Source of the DNA: Notospermus geniculatus
Lineage: Eukaryota > Nemertea > Pilidiophora > Heteronemertea > Lineidae
Length of the DNA: 64,000 nucleotides
Assembly (NCBI GenBank): GCA_002633025.1
Contig: NMRB01000120.1
Span: 534,928 to 598,927 of the forward strand
Reading direction: 5' to 3'
The first letter of the stretch is position 1, and each line of letters starts with the position of its first letter. The notes under the pieces are model-generated. The model was given only the letters and a program-made list of their open reading frames with translations. It was not told the DNA's origin and made no database searches. Of the stretch, positions 23,541-36,836 are shown piece after piece. Position numbers and translations under genes: made by a program.

Positions 23541-25287
23541 GTATTTTTCTATCGTTTGATGAGTAAAAAATAAAATATCTCTCCCTTCCCAAAAAATTGA
23601 AAGAGACTGGGGGTTGCCTGTTATGTGTTACCAGTTGTCAATATGCAACTCTGGACATGAATTGACTTATCCATGGAACATCACCGTGACTGTATTTTAC
23701 TTGCTCGAGCACAACCTTGCGCAGCACGGGTCTTGCTAGTATTCATTAAATCTACGGACCATCTTGGATCATCAGGGAATGAAAAATTGACATCGGTCAC
23801 TTTGTCTACCTTTCACAACTAATCAAACCGTTCACCAAGCGAACCTCTCCGCAAGCCACAGTGACTGGACTTCACAGGCATTTATGCAAATACGAGAGGT
23901 CTTGAATATCTGCGGGGGTGTAAAAACATAATCCTGGGACAACTCATGGATGCTGCAAAACTTGTTAGCATCGATTCGTCGTGAACAGTAACGCCTGAAT
24001 AAGCGTCAAAGTCGTTTTGATTACCGTTCTCGAACAATGAACTGTTGCTCATATCGGGGATGCTTTGACGGACTAATAATCCTCTCAATGCATGCCATTG
24101 TATCTAAATCTGGTACGTCATGTTATCCGAAGTGGTTCTATTGGATCGGGATAGGTATGAGGCAGAGGAAATATCCATCGGAATATCGATGTAATGTTAT
24201 ATTAGGTCTAAATATATCGGCGAAGAATGAACGGACCGTACGATTTGTATAAAAGGGGGAAAATAATCAAGCTGTCCAGCGATGGATTAGAGTCAGAAAG
24301 AATTGGTTTTCTACTTCATCATCGGACCAGTGAATTCATCTTATCATTCTGTTATCCAGTGCTTAAGCTTCGGAACTTTGATGGACAAAAAACTACGGAA
24401 AGTTTCTGTCGTCTCAGTGCCTTTACAAAGAGATAGGTTCCATGGATTGGCCAATCAAGGCGCGACGAGACTGTAAATCTAGCGGGTTATCCGTTCCTTG
24501 AGGTCATATGGCCCATTGAATTTATTATTTATATCCCAAACGTCGGGAGTTTACTGGAGTCGACATGTTTATCCAGGCATTCTGAAGTTGCCACCAGAAT
24601 GATCATCCAACCTGCCTGACCAACCTACCAGCTGATAAGGTTCCTTAAGATCGTAATTTCAACCTACAATGATATTTACATGTATCGCATTCTAACCAAT
24701 ATAGCTGATTACCATTCAGTTAGTGGTTATTCTTTATGAGGCTAGATATCGTTGATTTGAGTGTGGCCTCATGAAAACAGTTGATCAACGGCCCCGGAAA
24801 ATATCGACAAACCAATGCTGATCACAGATTTCCCTTGCTAACGGCAACTAACACGAGGGGGTCGGCTATCATACGAAGCCATCATTTTACGCAGTGATAT
24901 TGGTATGGTGACTGCATAACCCCGGACATCGTGGCAATATGGTGGAATGTGATACTTCAACTGTACATTAAGTTATTGCCGGAGGTGGTGTCAAAATTGT
25001 TGAGACAAAGAAGATACCAGAATCGTGCCTGTGTCATGTAATCATAAATGACCGTCTAGTTCATTTCCCTCATTCCGACGTTTCCCGTAGCTCTTGTCAA
25101 ATTCAGCTCGTGCCTCGCCGTGAAGAAGATGGCGAAGCGTGCGAAAAGGAAGTCGGTCCATTGTCGAACTGTAATTGCGATCTGGGCGATCCGGATGATC
25201 GTTCTCCAGTACCTATGAAAGAGGTTGATTACCTCCTAATTACCACACCTGTTTGCTGTTTCTGATAGCTGGTTCATCAAAATCACA

Positions 25288-25704
25288 TCAAGATCTACTC
25301 CAAATTCTGCAAAGGTAGATATTACAGTTCAAGACGAGATTTTGAAACTGAGAATTGGCGTCAACGGCACGTTCTTTCTTTCGGTCGTCCACCAGAATTA
25401 CAGAGTAGGTAGGTAGATCACGAACTTGTTTTGAACTCGGAAGTCTTACCTTTGCTAAGATGTAAGAGAGAGTTGTATGGCAAAGGAGGATCAGAAAAAG
25501 GGAAGACTTTGGAACATCCGGGTGAGCCAAAAAGCCAATGGCATTGGCAGTGGTTGAAAGGAGTAACCCAGCAACGGTTTCATCTATATTCGTAGCAGTG
25601 AATGGTAGAGGGCTGTCCACTTTACCAATCACGATACCTAATTTAGCAGCCCACTGGGTTTGTTTGTACACGTACGCGATGTTACTCATTGACAAGATGA
25701 TCAT
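25288..25704 (-). CDS. Possible exon of an unknown membrane protein
   Basis: The minus frame stays open further upstream to about 25760 and encodes several hydrophobic runs (GCYVTMIILSMSNIAYVY, ETVAGLLLSTTANAIGFL, SSLFLILLCHTTLSYILA) followed by a polar C-terminal part. I recognise no family, and no strong flanking splice site was identified. It could be one exon of a multi-pass membrane protein or a chance frame. Confidence 0.22.
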   Translation of the reverse strand: MIILSMSNIAYVYKQTQWAAKLGIVIGKVDSPLPFTATNIDETVAGLLLSTTANAIGFLAHPDVPKSSLFLILLCHTTLSYILAKVRLPSSKQVRDLPTYSVILVDDRKKERAVDANSQFQNLVLNCNIYLCRIWSRS

Positions 25705-25987
25705 AGTGACATAGCATCCGGTGTTGACATCGTAATGACTTTCAAATTCCGATATTCACTTTAGTTAAGTGCGAAGGGGACCTTTCAGTCAGTGAGATGA
25801 AATATTGGTTCATTCTGATTAAGTCCTAATTTGTAATCACCGTGTGGTTGATGTTTTAAATTGGTTGCACAGAATGATACCAACAGTAATGTGGGAACCA
25901 ATTTATCGCTTGCTTTCTTCACTTATTGCATGGTGTAAACGTATTGTCCCTTGCACTCATTGGACATGAGTTTGCCCTTCATACCAC

Positions 25988-26049
25988 NNNNNNNNNNNNN
26001 NNNNNNNNNNNNNNNNNNNNNNNNNNNNNNNNNNNNNNNNNNNNNNNNN
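25988..26049. other. Assembly gap (62 N)
   Basis: A run of N of non-round length. Nothing can be said of its content. Frames crossing it are meaningless. Confidence 0.99.
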
Positions 26050-29000
26050 ATCATTCCTCGAAGGGAAAAAGTATCATCGGAGCTTCGTGACTTATCATCG
26101 AGATTTGCACGAATTCTGCCAACAAAAGATATCTCTTACAAACTATTGATCCAAGTTGGAAGGCAAAATGTTCACCCATCGATATTACATGACAAGATGG
26201 CTCCTGATTGATCAATCAAGCTGCTTCTAGTCACTTATTTCTTCACAAATGACATTACAGCATACAGTCTATAATTGAATTTCAAGTGACTCGTTTTTTA
26301 CCACTTTGCCTTTGAGTGCAAGGAAATTGTTAAAGTGGATGATAATCGGCAGATCGATCCTCCCGTCGGATGAAGGATATACGGCGTATGTTTAATACAC
26401 GCTGTATTAGAAAAAGTGTCGTTTTTACCTAATCTTCGATTGTCTTCATGCCATGAGTGGCTGTGGTCGATATCAGGATCAAGTTCTCTAAGAATAGCTC
26501 AAATCAAGGATAAAGTCATAATTCCCAAAGGAAGCTTCAGGTCCATTGTTTCTTTCTTCATCGAACCTTTTGCGTCTAACCCCTCAGATAACTTGCCTCT
26601 AAAACTAGCCATTGTTCAAGGGTCTGAAGAGATACCAGTTGGCCGTAATCCCACTCTAGTCTATTATTGTACGAGAACACACCATCAAAGCTAAAGGTTA
26701 TTGAAAACCTCTGGTTCGATAAAAGAGAATCGAATTCGGCTTTTCTAATTTATACTCTCTATTTTCTCTCTTGTGTTTCTGCACGATGTCCAGGATGGAC
26801 ACTTATCGACGGCAACACTGCCAAGTCTCGTCCTCTTGCAAGATTCAGACCATCGTCGCTTGCTGAGGGATTTACACGGCAATCAATGGCCACATACATC
26901 CGATCAGAGAAAAGGGGACAGGCCCCTGCGCTCTGGCCAGCTTATTCAGCCGCGGGTACAAAGAAACCACCGAGAACACAACGACGTATCTGCAACAACA
27001 TCACTTCTTCGACTATCGACTAATCACTCTTGACGTGACTTCAATGGCAGGTTCGTTTTTACCTATAAAATCAAAAACCTTTTCCTAAAGGAGGCAACTA
27101 AATAACGTTGAAGTCAAAATGCCAAAGAAAGTCATGAAAGCCAGGCATGATCTGCGATGAATGCTCCGAAGGATCATCAGTAATACTGTAGGCTTTCAAG
27201 GTATTTTTCAAAGAGAGGCCCTTTTTCTGGGGGTTATTTGGAAGAAACTTCTAATAATTGATTACTTTGTAATTAATAAACTTTAAAGTTGACATTTTGT
27301 GAACTTCATGATTGTTTGTTTCTCTCACGAATGACGTGATTTTTTTTCTGTCAATGGAGTGATGCTGAGTATTTGCTTTTGGAACCAGTGCCTGCCAGTA
27401 AACAGGAGCATCCATGCTTGACTACTGCTGTGTTCACGAGTTTATTTGAGGGAATTAATTAGAAGAATTACGAAAAAGAGAAAAGCGTCTTGAATGACAG
27501 ATATTCAGTGTTGAAACACAGTGTGTTGGAGGAGTTTTGATTTCTTGTTGGCGTAAATGTTGCCAATTACGTTGGCTGATTACCAAACAACCTGTCAGCG
27601 AAAGTTGAAATTGAAATAGTCAAGGTAATTAGCGTGATAGAGGCAAACCTTCTTCCTTTTCTCAGTGAGTTCTATTTGTTTTTACATTTCTTTTTTACCA
27701 GTGATCTGTCATCTGTGCATTTCACATCAAATCATCTTGTCACCCTTTTTGCATTTCTCGCTCATCTTGCTGAGTAAAATAATGTGAAATGTGTTTTTGC
27801 CAGCACATGCTGATTTTCAGTAACATTAATTTGCACTTTTTTCACCAGCAGAACCTTCGGGGGATGTGAAAGTTCTTTCACGTAACAGAAATTGCTGTGA
27901 GTTGCCATTAAAGTTAGTCACATTTTGTTTCGTGTGCAATTTTTACAGTTTGAGGGTTTGAGACGTAACAGCTGATGCGTCTCATGATATTTCTTTCCAA
28001 ATTATGATTGAAATTGACGCGCGTCCGTCGACGAAAGCAGATCCGCTCAGATCCAAATATGGCCATTTTAGGAGACTCCTGACCAGGAGACGGACTCCGC
28101 TGGCTGAAAATGTATTGGTAACATGTACACCAAGGCCAAGTGCACGACGAAAAGGCCATTGTGGCCATTTGAAAAGGCTAAAACTTGGTAGGCGTGCACT
28201 GGGGTATCTCCCGCTCAGTACTCAATGCATGTGGCCTACAGTAGGCCCACATGTAGTGGGTAGTCACATGTAGTACTCTTTGGGATGTCGATGTTATTGG
28301 TTGCCTTCTTGTTGGAAATACCAGGAATACCTTGGTTTGATGTTGAGGCTGTTGAACCCTTTGCCGATACGATGTGATGAATAATTCCATGATAAATTCA
28401 GTGGATACCATAGAAATGGTAACACGAGAACCAGCTGACGACATACTGTACTCTTATTCAAATATTCTCATAGCTCATATTCAACCTGCCTGAAAGTTTA
28501 CTTCTTGGATGTAATCGAGTCTTTCAGCCTTTGGGAAATTCAATATTGGAACAAGGATCATTGAACACAAGAAAACAAGACAGGAATATCCGAGTCTAAA
28601 GCTTCGTGTCCACCGGAATTTGACGTTCTACCAAACGGGAATCATTGCATTAGACCTTTCCAACAGTTCTCACCACAGTTCTTACCATACATGTATGACG
28701 TCAGAAGCATAATACCATTCAATGGCGGCTGGCGGGCTAGGCTGGTCAAGCGGCATGGGTACAAAAGTTTACGTAACAATTGTCTGAAAGGAAGCGTTTG
28801 GTGGTGTTATATCATGCCTCTATGTAATTCGAATTTGAATCAGAATCGCCACGACGTTATGTGGAAGAAGTAGTAGGCCGCCATCTTTGTTGGAAAGGCC
28901 TGTGAGTATACAAAACAGCAGAAAATTATGATCATAACAGATGTCAAAACGTCTACGTCTGCACCAACGGTCACGACGTAGGCCTGCAGCAGTAGCCGCA

Positions 29001-32000
29001 ATATTCTGCTTGCATGTAACCTTACTTTCCATTGCTTTCTTTGCCAAACTGGCCTCCTCCTGTTTCTCCTGTTTATATTATTTGAGCTAAATTATGAAAA
29101 GGGCAAATGATGCCATCGGTGATCGACCTTTGATGCTGTCTCGTTAATTTTGCATCAAGAATCATTACCCACGAAAAACATTCTTGGTGATTTACGACGC
29201 CTCGGTCATACCCTGCGTTATTAGTCGTAGATTTTGACACAGTAAGACGCTTTGCCTTGGCGTAATGAGATTTAGAATAAGTTCATTACATCCTGTCGAG
29301 GATATATCTGCTATTTGATTTTGTTCGCGTTCTAAAATTTATATACGATCAGAGCTTTTGATAAGCTTAGCCTCTCTAGTACTTATTACATAGGAAAAAT
29401 CAATTTGAATTGGAGCATTTTCCCACGCTTAGGGTGTTTAGCCGGCAATATATCCTACAAACGAGCTAGACCAAAGACTGACAGCTTCTTCATCCGGAAA
29501 CATCGAGAAGTGGTGTACTCGCTCGCGAGAGACTGCGAATGAAAAACGTCGATTGTTCCCTGCGAATCTGATTAAACCGAGTGTGTGGAAACCTTTAGAA
29601 ATGAAAGGTTGCTGCAGCACTGAATCAGCCTCTTTTTCGAGTAGATATTTACTTGGCTTACTTCCATTAAACCAAGAGGAAAGCATCTCCTTCTGGTAAA
29701 ACACGGTCGGAAATTGATTCTTCGTGATCAAAGAGCCGAGAATGTTGGTTGTCTTATCACTTTCGCTCTCCAAAAACAGCAAATAGCGGAGATTGGGGCT
29801 GTTTTGCATATAATGGGGATGTTTGTTTTCAATTTGCAGAGGGTTCAGGGTCGGACATTGCTGTCTAGCCGTGAACGATAGATTTATAGCATGATGGAAG
29901 ATAGTAGGAGAGCCATTTGGGGTTATTTAATACAGTCATTCGGATAATGGTGTATCCTTGTCGATCGTTGGACAGAGGTTTGGCTTCACACTCCCTGCAC
30001 GGCCGATATCTCAGTAGTATTCATAGTATACGACATTATACCAAGAAAGATAGGAAAATATACCCAGGGGAATACACAAATATTTTTATCTCAAAGCAAT
30101 GCGTTCTGAGTAGATTGACGCATTTGAATTTATGATGTTATGGTTTATAAGCAAACGTTTCAATCCTTGCAAAAACTGTCTCAGTATTTTCCATTCCGCC
30201 AGATCATAACCCATGTACGACAGCCGTATCTCGCCAACCTGGAACAAGCGTCCGTGGTGCGTGCTTCAGGCCGCTTCGCTACCATTTCAAGCACTTATTT
30301 CGCGGAAAGAACAAAAGGTGTTTGAAAAAAGTTCATTAACTTTACGTGAAATTGAATCAAAATGACTAATTAGTGGCACAGAGGGATCATTGGGTACCAC
30401 GGTCGTGAAAGAGAGACGGTCGCCCGCTATTCAGAGTGGCAAACGCATTGGACTGATAATCTATGGCGAAACCGTCGGGGGGGATACATGTAGATGTGGT
30501 GGCAACAACCGGCCAATCTAGGGTTTGGTCAGTGTGTCTGAAAGCGCTTCAACAGGGAGTTCCTACCGACCTCGGTGAACGCGTTACACCAGAGTCGATG
30601 ACGAATACGATAATCGGACTACAGCTGTCAGAAAATAATGGATCATCCTTTGTGGGTTATGAATGAATTATTGGAGATAGAACGCAGGATGTCATGGCAC
30701 TTCACAATCTGGTCTGAGATACAGGGCGATGTCACGGAAATAACATGGGTTGTTGATAGGATGTCGATACCTCCGCCACCGCAGTCACCAAGGGAACTGA
30801 ATCTACCGTACTCCTTTAATTGCAGCCCGGTACACAACCCATTGGGGTTACATTTTCCCATCTATTAGAACTTGCCAACTCGCCAAGTCTCGATGACAGG
30901 TCATGGCTTGATTTCTGTATGCCCTTGGTAGATTGTCAATCAAAGCTCATGCGCTTTTCTAAAATCTGCGCATGCCACTATGTACGTACTAGGGTTCGGT
31001 TCCCCATTGCCCCGATTTCTTGTGTGATAGAGAAAGGTACTCTCTTCAATAGCACGGAACTGCCCGGTGCTCTCCTTGCCCCGCAGTATCATCCCATGAT
31101 GCATCACCCCCCCCCCATAATATCACTGACATTCTAGGCCTACATGCATATACTCACCACGAAAAGTCCTAAAAAATGTCAGGCACCATGCACGCTCCAA
31201 TGACGAGCTGCGCTTTCGATAATCTGTGACGGATGACGCAAGAGAATATAGAACGCATCCAAAATATAGAACATCATTTGAGCTTCCAAAAATGATATCC
31301 TTCAAGAAACGGAACATATTGATAAATTGTGACTGATGCAGCTTCAATTAGCCTGCATGGGACCAAGAGGAAATAACAATGATTGATTATCACCGATTTA
31401 ATTTCAATGGTTGAAACTCTTTCATTATCATGGCATTTGTTATCGCAAAGTGATCGTTTTATGGCGTTCGTTTAGCTATTTACTTGTCTAAATGCTGATT
31501 GTGACTTCCTTGCCCTTGACTAATGATAGAGTTCATTGATTTTAATAGCCCTCCTGTTCGGTTAACGGCCTTAAATTTCCGATACGGATCCATTCGAGAG
31601 AAGTGTCGCAACCAGTCAACCTAAAAAGCTATATATTACTTCGTTACCAAACAGCCTATTCGTTCAGCCAATTATTCCACCAGCAGTCCTGCGCTGGGAG
31701 ATCTCGCAAAACATCGAGAAGACGTACTACCAACCTTGTTGTTGGTATTGTTTGCTTTTTGATTTGGAACAAAGCAAACGTATTCGCGATCGGGCAGAAA
31801 TGTTTTTTTTCTAGTGAAATGCAGGAAGAACCAAAAGCAGGTTGGCAGGCGATCACACCAGTCATTCCCTATTGAAGATATGCTGATTTAAGGTTGTTGC
31901 TGTCAGTTCCCCTTTCACGTCTGATGGAGCGGCATCCTCAGAAGCTGTTCACCAGCGAATAATCTGTTGAGGTGGCTTCCTATTCGGTCAGCTAGCAGAG

Positions 32001-35000
32001 TCGTGAGGCGAAAAGGTGAAAAACCAACGCGCCGCAAAGCGATTTTTTAGACTCGCCCAGACAGCAAAGACAGACACGAGAATAAACGATATCGAAATCA
32101 AGTCAGAAGTCTCGAGATAATCAGATTACTGCAAATAAAAGTTCTCTGTCGTGTTTGTAATCTTTTTAATCCATTTTTCATCCCCACACGGCAGCAAAGA
32201 AATACAGCTCTTGACATCAGTCGACAGGAATACGAAGCAGACTCCACGTTTTGTTTGCAAAAAAAATGTACTTTTTAAGTACATGTACCAAAACTACTCT
32301 ACAGATAACTTGCTTATATTACCAAGTGGTGAAAGGAACCACGAGTCTTTTGAACTGTGCGACTTTCTCCTTTTTGTGAGGAACAAACAACATTCCGATA
32401 ATTCTTTTCAAATGCTTGAACAAGAAGAGCAATTGCAGATGCCAAATTTAAGTTGGAACCGAGATTTTATGGACGTTGTGAAACTCTATTGAAATTCGAC
32501 TTTCATCACCGTTTAGGATTTAAAAAGGTCAGGAACACGGCAGTTAATCAAATTTGTCCCATCCCTGTTCCATGGCTGTGTGATTTGCAAAACAGTTGAC
32601 GGCATATTTTAGAAACTGCCTACGGGGGTAAGAATCAACACGAAACCTTCAATGGCTGTCAATCAATCTGACAAGAAACCTTAGGGAAAATAAAGAGATA
32701 AGACTTATCGTTGATAAACTGCAGCTGGGTAATTGAGATTGCACGTATATTTACTTTAGGCAACAATACCACACTTGTTTGTTGCTGAATCTAGACGGTC
32801 TAGCACGTAAAGTCCCTTAACTTCCATCATTCTCAGACATCTGGCCTTTCTTACCAAAGAATCGACGCCTACGGAAAGCAACCATGACGCCAATTTTGTA
32901 TATTGCAAACGACTTATTGCTTATCCTGCTGATTCTTCAAATCTGGACCTATAAAATTTCTTTTGGGAAAATTCTTGACTTAAAAGAACGCAGGGAAACA
33001 GCGATGGTGATTTAATTTGCTCGCACGTGTTATGATGAATTGATTTTTAACCACATAGTGTGGAACTGATTGGTGTTTTAAGCACTCCTTTTTGTGATAC
33101 TCTGGTAGATGTATTGAAAACGGGATGATAATCCACGTGTTATAAAAGGAATACAATTTTCTGAATAAGGTGCGGAAGTGAAGTGAATGGGAAGAAAGCT
33201 CTTCTCTCACGTACAGGGTGCGATCGTACACAGTTGCCTAGCAACATCCGAAAAGAATACAAATCAAACGACCTTCTGTATTCAGTTTGTGTCTCTCCTT
33301 AATGATCGAGCGTCTACCGGAAGGTACACCCACAATTGTTGCTTCGTAAGTTAGACTTCAACGTAAACAAGTAGCCTACGCTGGCGGTGAATGGTACAGG
33401 TGCAAACTTGATTGCCAAGTCGGCTTGAAAAAAGATCTTGTAAGAAAGTTGCCTATAGTACGTGAGGAATTTAAATTTGAAAGATGTTCTGTACTTTCGG
33501 ATATAGCATTCATTCAAAGGAACACAAAAAACAAAACGGTTGTATGTAGGAACGCAACTTGTGCACTTACTGTCCAACTAGTTTTCGTATTTTACGACGT
33601 ACCGAAGAATTCACGTGCAGCAATTCTTTCGTCCTTGGGCTGTAACATCTGTCAAATCAAGCGAAAAACCCAGGGCGTCCATATCCTTCCGATGCCTTAT
33701 CATACAACCGCGGGCTGAAATTGACTTCCTCAGCATCTTGTTATTTCAGGTAATGCAACCCTGTAAACACTGATAAGCCAGCTCCTTTTGCTGAGGAAAA
33801 ACATCAAAGAATTCCGAATTCTAACTCAAAGAAAGAATTCGGGCAGTGACGGAGAGGTTATAGGGCGGATATACACTGGTGAATGAACTTTCAAACCTTA
33901 GATGGTAAGTTTTTTTGCTGTACATTTAACAGAAATTCATTTTTCGTGAATTAGGCTCACTTTAGTAAAAAGACTTAGAACTATCCAAAATGAAAAGAAT
34001 TTACCACCTGGAAAAAGTGGTTCCTTCCTGTCATGTCCAACGACGATCAAGATGATTGGCTCCAAAAACCAACGAACCGCTTCCGCGGAGTTTTTCTCTG
34101 AGAAATATTCTTTCCTCTCAAAAGGTAAAACAGCAGAACAGTGTTCAAACTACAAGGCAAGCTCTGTGTAAAACGTGATCGCTGAGCAGTTGCTGTATCG
34201 AAAAAAAAATCCGATACATATCATGATTGAACGGTTGCTGAAAAACTGATGGCCTGTTAATATTGCCGTGAACTGAATACAAGTTTGTGTTATTCGCAGT
34301 CTTGGCTTTGAGTTATTGGTGTTTATCAAGTATCCGTTCCTGTGATTTGCAAGCGTCTGTAACGATTGCCAAGAAAACATAGTTGACAAACAAACAGATA
34401 AGTTAGCTACGGCTTCAACTTCCTTGATTCATTACAATGAAGAACAAATTTTACTTTCTGCTACAGCTTCTCAAACATTCCTTCAGTAACACCATCAAAT
34501 ATCAACTAAGATAAAGTATGTGTCTGATAAGTAAATACGTTCATTAATTCCCAATGAAAGCCAGAGAGGCTGTCTCGTTATCAATAGTGACTCGCTGGAA
34601 ATCTTCTTCGCAATAAAAACCGGCGTCGGGGGAGGTGGTGTCAGTTGAGTTAAATTCATTGTACGCATAGACTATGAACATGAAGGAAGTTCATTCTCCA
34701 TTTCTATTTCTATACCTGAAGGTAGAAACGTAGTCAGAACTCGATTTGCCAGGTTGTCAAATCCTTTGCCACACTTATAGTTAAGGGCTAATCCAAAGAA
34801 CATTATCTAAACAATGTATATTTTGGGTTTCAAGCCAGTTTGGTCAAACCCGTAATCAAAATGAATGGTTGCAAACGTCAAACGCAGATTGATGTTAACT
34901 TTGCTTTTCAATTTCTACTCGCAGTGGATTGCATTAATCTTTCTCTGACGCGCCTTCCTTATGTTGAAAAATGAGTGCCAATGAAAAATATCGCAGAAAC

Positions 35001-36414
35001 ACTTTGGAAAACATCGAATGCATTCTTTGTTGTCGCTTTGACGAATGAGCAACGAAATTGCTGCTCGCAGCCTAGGAATTATCAAAGACATGCATACTTT
35101 GTCTTCTTTCCACGAATACGGATGCACATAATACAATAAATAAGTCAGCCTGTCGTTCAGTAAACGTATGAGTCAGGTAAATGGTATCGAATGTGACGGT
35201 AATTTTGGTTTATAAAGCTTCAGAATTTTCATGGTTTAATTTCTCCCCAAATTTTCTTTATGTTTGTTTGTACCACGTTGGACATGCAATGTAGGTCTCA
35301 TCGAGCTACAAGATATACATGTACGGTTGGGTCAGATTTACGGTTAGGGTGAGACAAATGTTGTAACATGACCGTAGCCTACCGTGTAGTTCTATGCAAT
35401 CGTAGGCTACAGTTCAACGCATGACTCTACATGGAGTACATGTACATGTATAACTCTGCTTAGGCGGAATACTCAGTGTACGGTTGTTAGAGACTATGGT
35501 ATCTGTATTTATCATTTGGCATTATAAGGAGAACCATTGCGAAATTTGCAAATAAGGTTATCAGCGATATGATCCAGTTAATAACGTACATGTAGTACGT
35601 TATTTCAAATGTTGATAATTGCCGCAATATGTCCCATCAGCAAAAATGTTGATCTGCTGGGCAGAGTCAATTAGCCTAATATATCTGTCTCCTTGCATGA
35701 GTTGATTATTACAGTGAGAGTCCTCCTCATCGTCGTTAACGACGAAAAGCAACATACAGCATTGCAAAAAAACAGATCCCATACAAAGTGGATGCTTGTT
35801 TGAGCTCCCTCACTGGGCCCGGGTTTCGTACGCCGTGTTTCTTATACACTGACATCTACAGTGGTTGGTCTGAAATCATCATTACATCGCCAATATCCAC
35901 AAGAGAAATAGGCGATAAGGTTCTGTCTCACTCTCTTCTCCAGAGAATGCATCTCGATCTGTCTGTGTTTCTTGGTTTTCAAAGCATCTTGTTTTATCAA
36001 TGATGATGTTTTGGCGGAAAACCACGATGATAAATGGTGTCTCATCAATAATGAATGACCTCTGGGGATTTATTGCGATTCGAATGAAGTATCCCGGACT
36101 GCAGTTTAAATAATTTCTGTATTCCACATGTAGAAAAAGAATTACGATGCCACATATCTTACCTGTTTGGCTGAACACGACTGAGATCTGGCAACTGCTG
36201 TTACTTCCAAAAGTCCATAACGGTTACAGACCTCGTTTGCTGCCACTGGGATCTAGCTCTTCCAACATTATCAGATCAAAAGCGTCAGTGTTGGGATTTC
36301 TATTCAAAGACATCAACAGCCTGAGTAGGGTCAGCAATGCCAACCACCACCTACAGCTGGAGAAGCTGGACCCAGGCAATGTCAGACCTCAGTGACCTTA
36401 CAACTGTTGAAACT
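26050..36414. other. Long stretch without a recognisable gene
   Basis: No domain-bearing frame was found. Two frames were considered. One is plus 26773-27033, after a fair acceptor GTGTTTCTGCACGATGTCCAG, but two reading frames are open and neither is recognisable. The other is minus 29438-29809, which stays open upstream to about 29910 (roughly 155 codons) with no assignable family. Short palindromes such as CATGTGGCCTACAGTAGGCC (28228) and AACGTACATGTAGTACGTTA (35581) occur, and a run of C lies near 31107. Confidence 0.5.
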
Positions 36415-36836
36415 GTTGCTACACATAAAAGAATGAGTCGATCGAGGTATGGTACCTTACCTGATGAAGGGTTAGTAATGGTATCACAGCGAGTCGAACT
36501 TCTCAAGTGACGAAATGAATGGCGGCCATTTCTTACTGAAGCACAGTGTGCCGCTGAGATCATGTGATTCAGTATGACGAATCAAAAGAAGGTACGTCCT
36601 CAAAAATAACCTCGAAAATTTCCCCAAAATTCGTACAAAAAACGCGATACCGGTGAAATAATTCTGATTTCTTTATTCGGGACACGCTTTGACTCCAAAT
36701 GATTTGAATATGCACCAATGGTCAAAATTTAACATTACGTGAGAGGTAAAGGGCGAAAAATCGGTGACAAATATTGAACAATGCCAAACGTGTGATGATT
36801 TTTCTGGTGAGAATGCCTGAAGGCCAGCTTACCAAC
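36415..36836. repeat. Dispersed repeat R, copy 2
   Basis: It shares the blocks CACATAAAAGAATGAGT, GTCGAACTTCTCAAGTGA, CCTCGAAAATTT, GGGACACGCTTTGA and CCTGAAGGCCAGCT with the other copies. It carries the right end that copy 3 lacks. Confidence 0.85.

Larger units (their letters stand above)
19910..25987. other. Long stretch without a recognisable gene
   Basis: All frames are short. The most protein-like is minus 25288-25704, listed separately. A tRNA-like B box lies near 23501. The rest may be intergenic or a large intron, which the sequence alone cannot decide. Confidence 0.5.

Noticed and set aside
26773-27033. Frame after an acceptor-like GATGTCCAG
   Set aside because: Two reading frames are open and both reach stops without a donor. 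No domain seen.
29438-29920. About 155-codon minus frame containing TARQQC, faintly like alpha-1,4-glycosyltransferases
   Set aside because: The expected following DxD region (GGxYxDxD) is absent, and the rest does not align in my reading. Chance similarity is more likely.
30425-30480. tRNA-like stretch GCATTGGACTGATAATC
   Set aside because: It resembles an anticodon arm with flanking D-arm bases, but no B box, T arm or acceptor pairing follows. Not reported as tRNA or SINE.
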